In this document: in pieces, positions 37,346 through 38,124 of the stretch | Layout of the letters: every line of letters starts with the position of its first letter | How positions within the stretch are numbered: position 1 is the first letter of the stretch | Source of the DNA: Candidatus Zhuqueibacterota bacterium | GTDB lineage: Bacteria > Zhuqueibacterota > Zhuqueibacteria > Zhuqueibacterales > Geothermadaptataceae | Reading direction: 5' to 3' | Assembly: GCA_015485525.1 (NCBI GenBank) | Contig: WFTM01000226.1 | Coordinates: 1 to 38,124, forward strand | Length of the DNA stretch: 38,124 nucleotides | Translations under genes and position numbers: made by a program | The notes under the pieces: model-generated | Told to the model about the DNA's origin: nothing | What the model saw: the letters and a program-made list of their open reading frames with translations, nothing else | The model's database searches: none

Positions 37346-37816
37346 ATGAAAAAGATGACAGCACATGACATCATGAACAAAAACATCATCGTCGTGCCAC
37401 AGAACTGGACGATTGCCGAACTGGCCAGGTTCTTTCTGGAAAAAGCGATCACCGGCGCACCAGTTGCAGACGGGGACGGGAAACTGGTCGGCGTGGTTTC
37501 TCTGATGGATATTGCCCGCTATGAAAGCTACAGCGCGCGCAAGGCAAAGTCAGAAAAAACACACCATTATTATCTCCATGGCTGGGAAGATGCCATGGAC
37601 AGCGACGACATGCGCGCGTTCCACGTCGAAGACTATCCTGATACGACCGTTGAACAGATCATGACGCCGATGATTTTCAAAGTCCCGGCAGAAATGGCCA
37701 TCCCTGATGTCGCCAGAATGATGGTGATGGGGCGCATTCATCGCGTTCTTGTCGTCGATGAGGATAAGCCGGTGGGCATCATTACCACGATGGATTTGCT
37801 CAAGCTGCTGTATTGA
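37346..37816 (+). CDS. CBS-domain-pair protein
   Basis: AHDIMNKNIIVVPQNWTIAELARFFLEKAITGAPVADGDGKLVGVVSLMDIA and VEQIMTPMIFKVPAEMAIPDVARMMVMGRIHRVLVVDEDKPVGIITTMDLLKLL. Confidence 0.93.
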   Translation: MKKMTAHDIMNKNIIVVPQNWTIAELARFFLEKAITGAPVADGDGKLVGVVSLMDIARYESYSARKAKSEKTHHYYLHGWEDAMDSDDMRAFHVEDYPDTTVEQIMTPMIFKVPAEMAIPDVARMMVMGRIHRVLVVDEDKPVGIITTMDLLKLLY

Positions 37817-37870
37817 GTCGCTGCCTGCGTCAATGGTTGTGGGGACAGGCCCCCGGATACCTGCTTTTCA

Positions 37871-37944
37871 GTATCCGTCCAGTGCCCCCCACCTTTCTTC
37901 AGTATCTCCCCTTCACGCTGGCTCGAATGCAGCCATGAGTCAGG
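37871..37944. repeat. 180-bp-period direct repeat, unit 1
   Basis: Matches 38051-38124 at 68 of 74 positions by direct comparison; 37911-37944 identical. Confidence 0.85.
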
Positions 37945-38050
37945 TACTGCTACGGAAGAGAAGTAGCCGAAGTGGCAACACTTCGGGCGCCCGGGAGGCC
38001 GGAACTCTTGCGAGTTCCGCTACAGGATGCAAAGTGTTTGCTCGAGCACG

Positions 38051-38124
38051 GTATCCGTTCGGTTACCCCCGCCTTTCTTCAGTTTCTCCCCTTCACGCTG
38101 GCTCGAATGCAGCCATGAGTCAGG
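38051..38124. repeat. 180-bp-period direct repeat, unit 2 (runs to window end)
   Basis: See unit 1; the window stops inside this copy. Confidence 0.85.

Noticed and set aside
37871-38124. CRISPR array at the right edge
   Set aside because: Only two units, 74-bp repeat with 106-bp structured spacer; not CRISPR-like spacing, and no cas genes in the window.
37871-38124. Diversity-generating retroelement TR/VR pair
   Set aside because: The six mismatches between the units are not restricted to template adenines and no reverse transcriptase is visible in the window.
1-38124. tRNA/rRNA genes, prophage genes, toxin-antitoxin or known defence modules
   Set aside because: None recognised by eye on either strand; a tRNAscan/DefenseFinder run would be needed for a firm negative.

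Overview
The window is a bacterial chromosomal segment carrying mostly ordinary housekeeping and respiratory genes, with unusually repeat-rich intergenic DNA. Main blocks: (1) a 3'-truncated E1-like ThiF/MoeB protein with an N-terminal MoaD/ThiS-like extension; (2) a small membrane protein and a NUDIX hydrolase; (3) three small membrane-anchored SPOR-like proteins on the minus strand, separated by repeats; (4) a 773-aa protein with a C-terminal GH113-like TIM barrel; (5) tryptophanase, an NnrS-family protein, CtaA/Cox15, a hotdog thioesterase, an S9 peptidase, a TIGR01212-type radical SAM protein, an FG-GAP/ASPIC-UnbV protein and an SPL-like photolyase; (6) a complete cbb3 oxidase locus: ccoI, ccoS, fused ccoNO, ccoQ-like, a mono-haem ccoP, ccoG, ccoH and a SafE-like protein; (7) a PAS histidine kinase with a sigma-54 response regulator, and an orphan receiver protein; (8) a Pat-like protein (ACD-ligase-like plus GNAT) and a CBS-domain protein. 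The most unusual signals are non-coding. There is a ~233-bp MITE-like element with imperfect terminal inverted repeats and covarying internal hairpins (two full and two partial copies). There is a family of about seven short intergenic palindromes (TTATCCCG...CGGGATAA). There is also a 180-bp-period direct repeat at the right edge whose intervening sequence folds into consecutive hairpins, one with a GNRA loop. I saw no CRISPR array, tRNA, rRNA, phage module or recognisable defence system. Taxonomic origin cannot be fixed from sequence reading alone.
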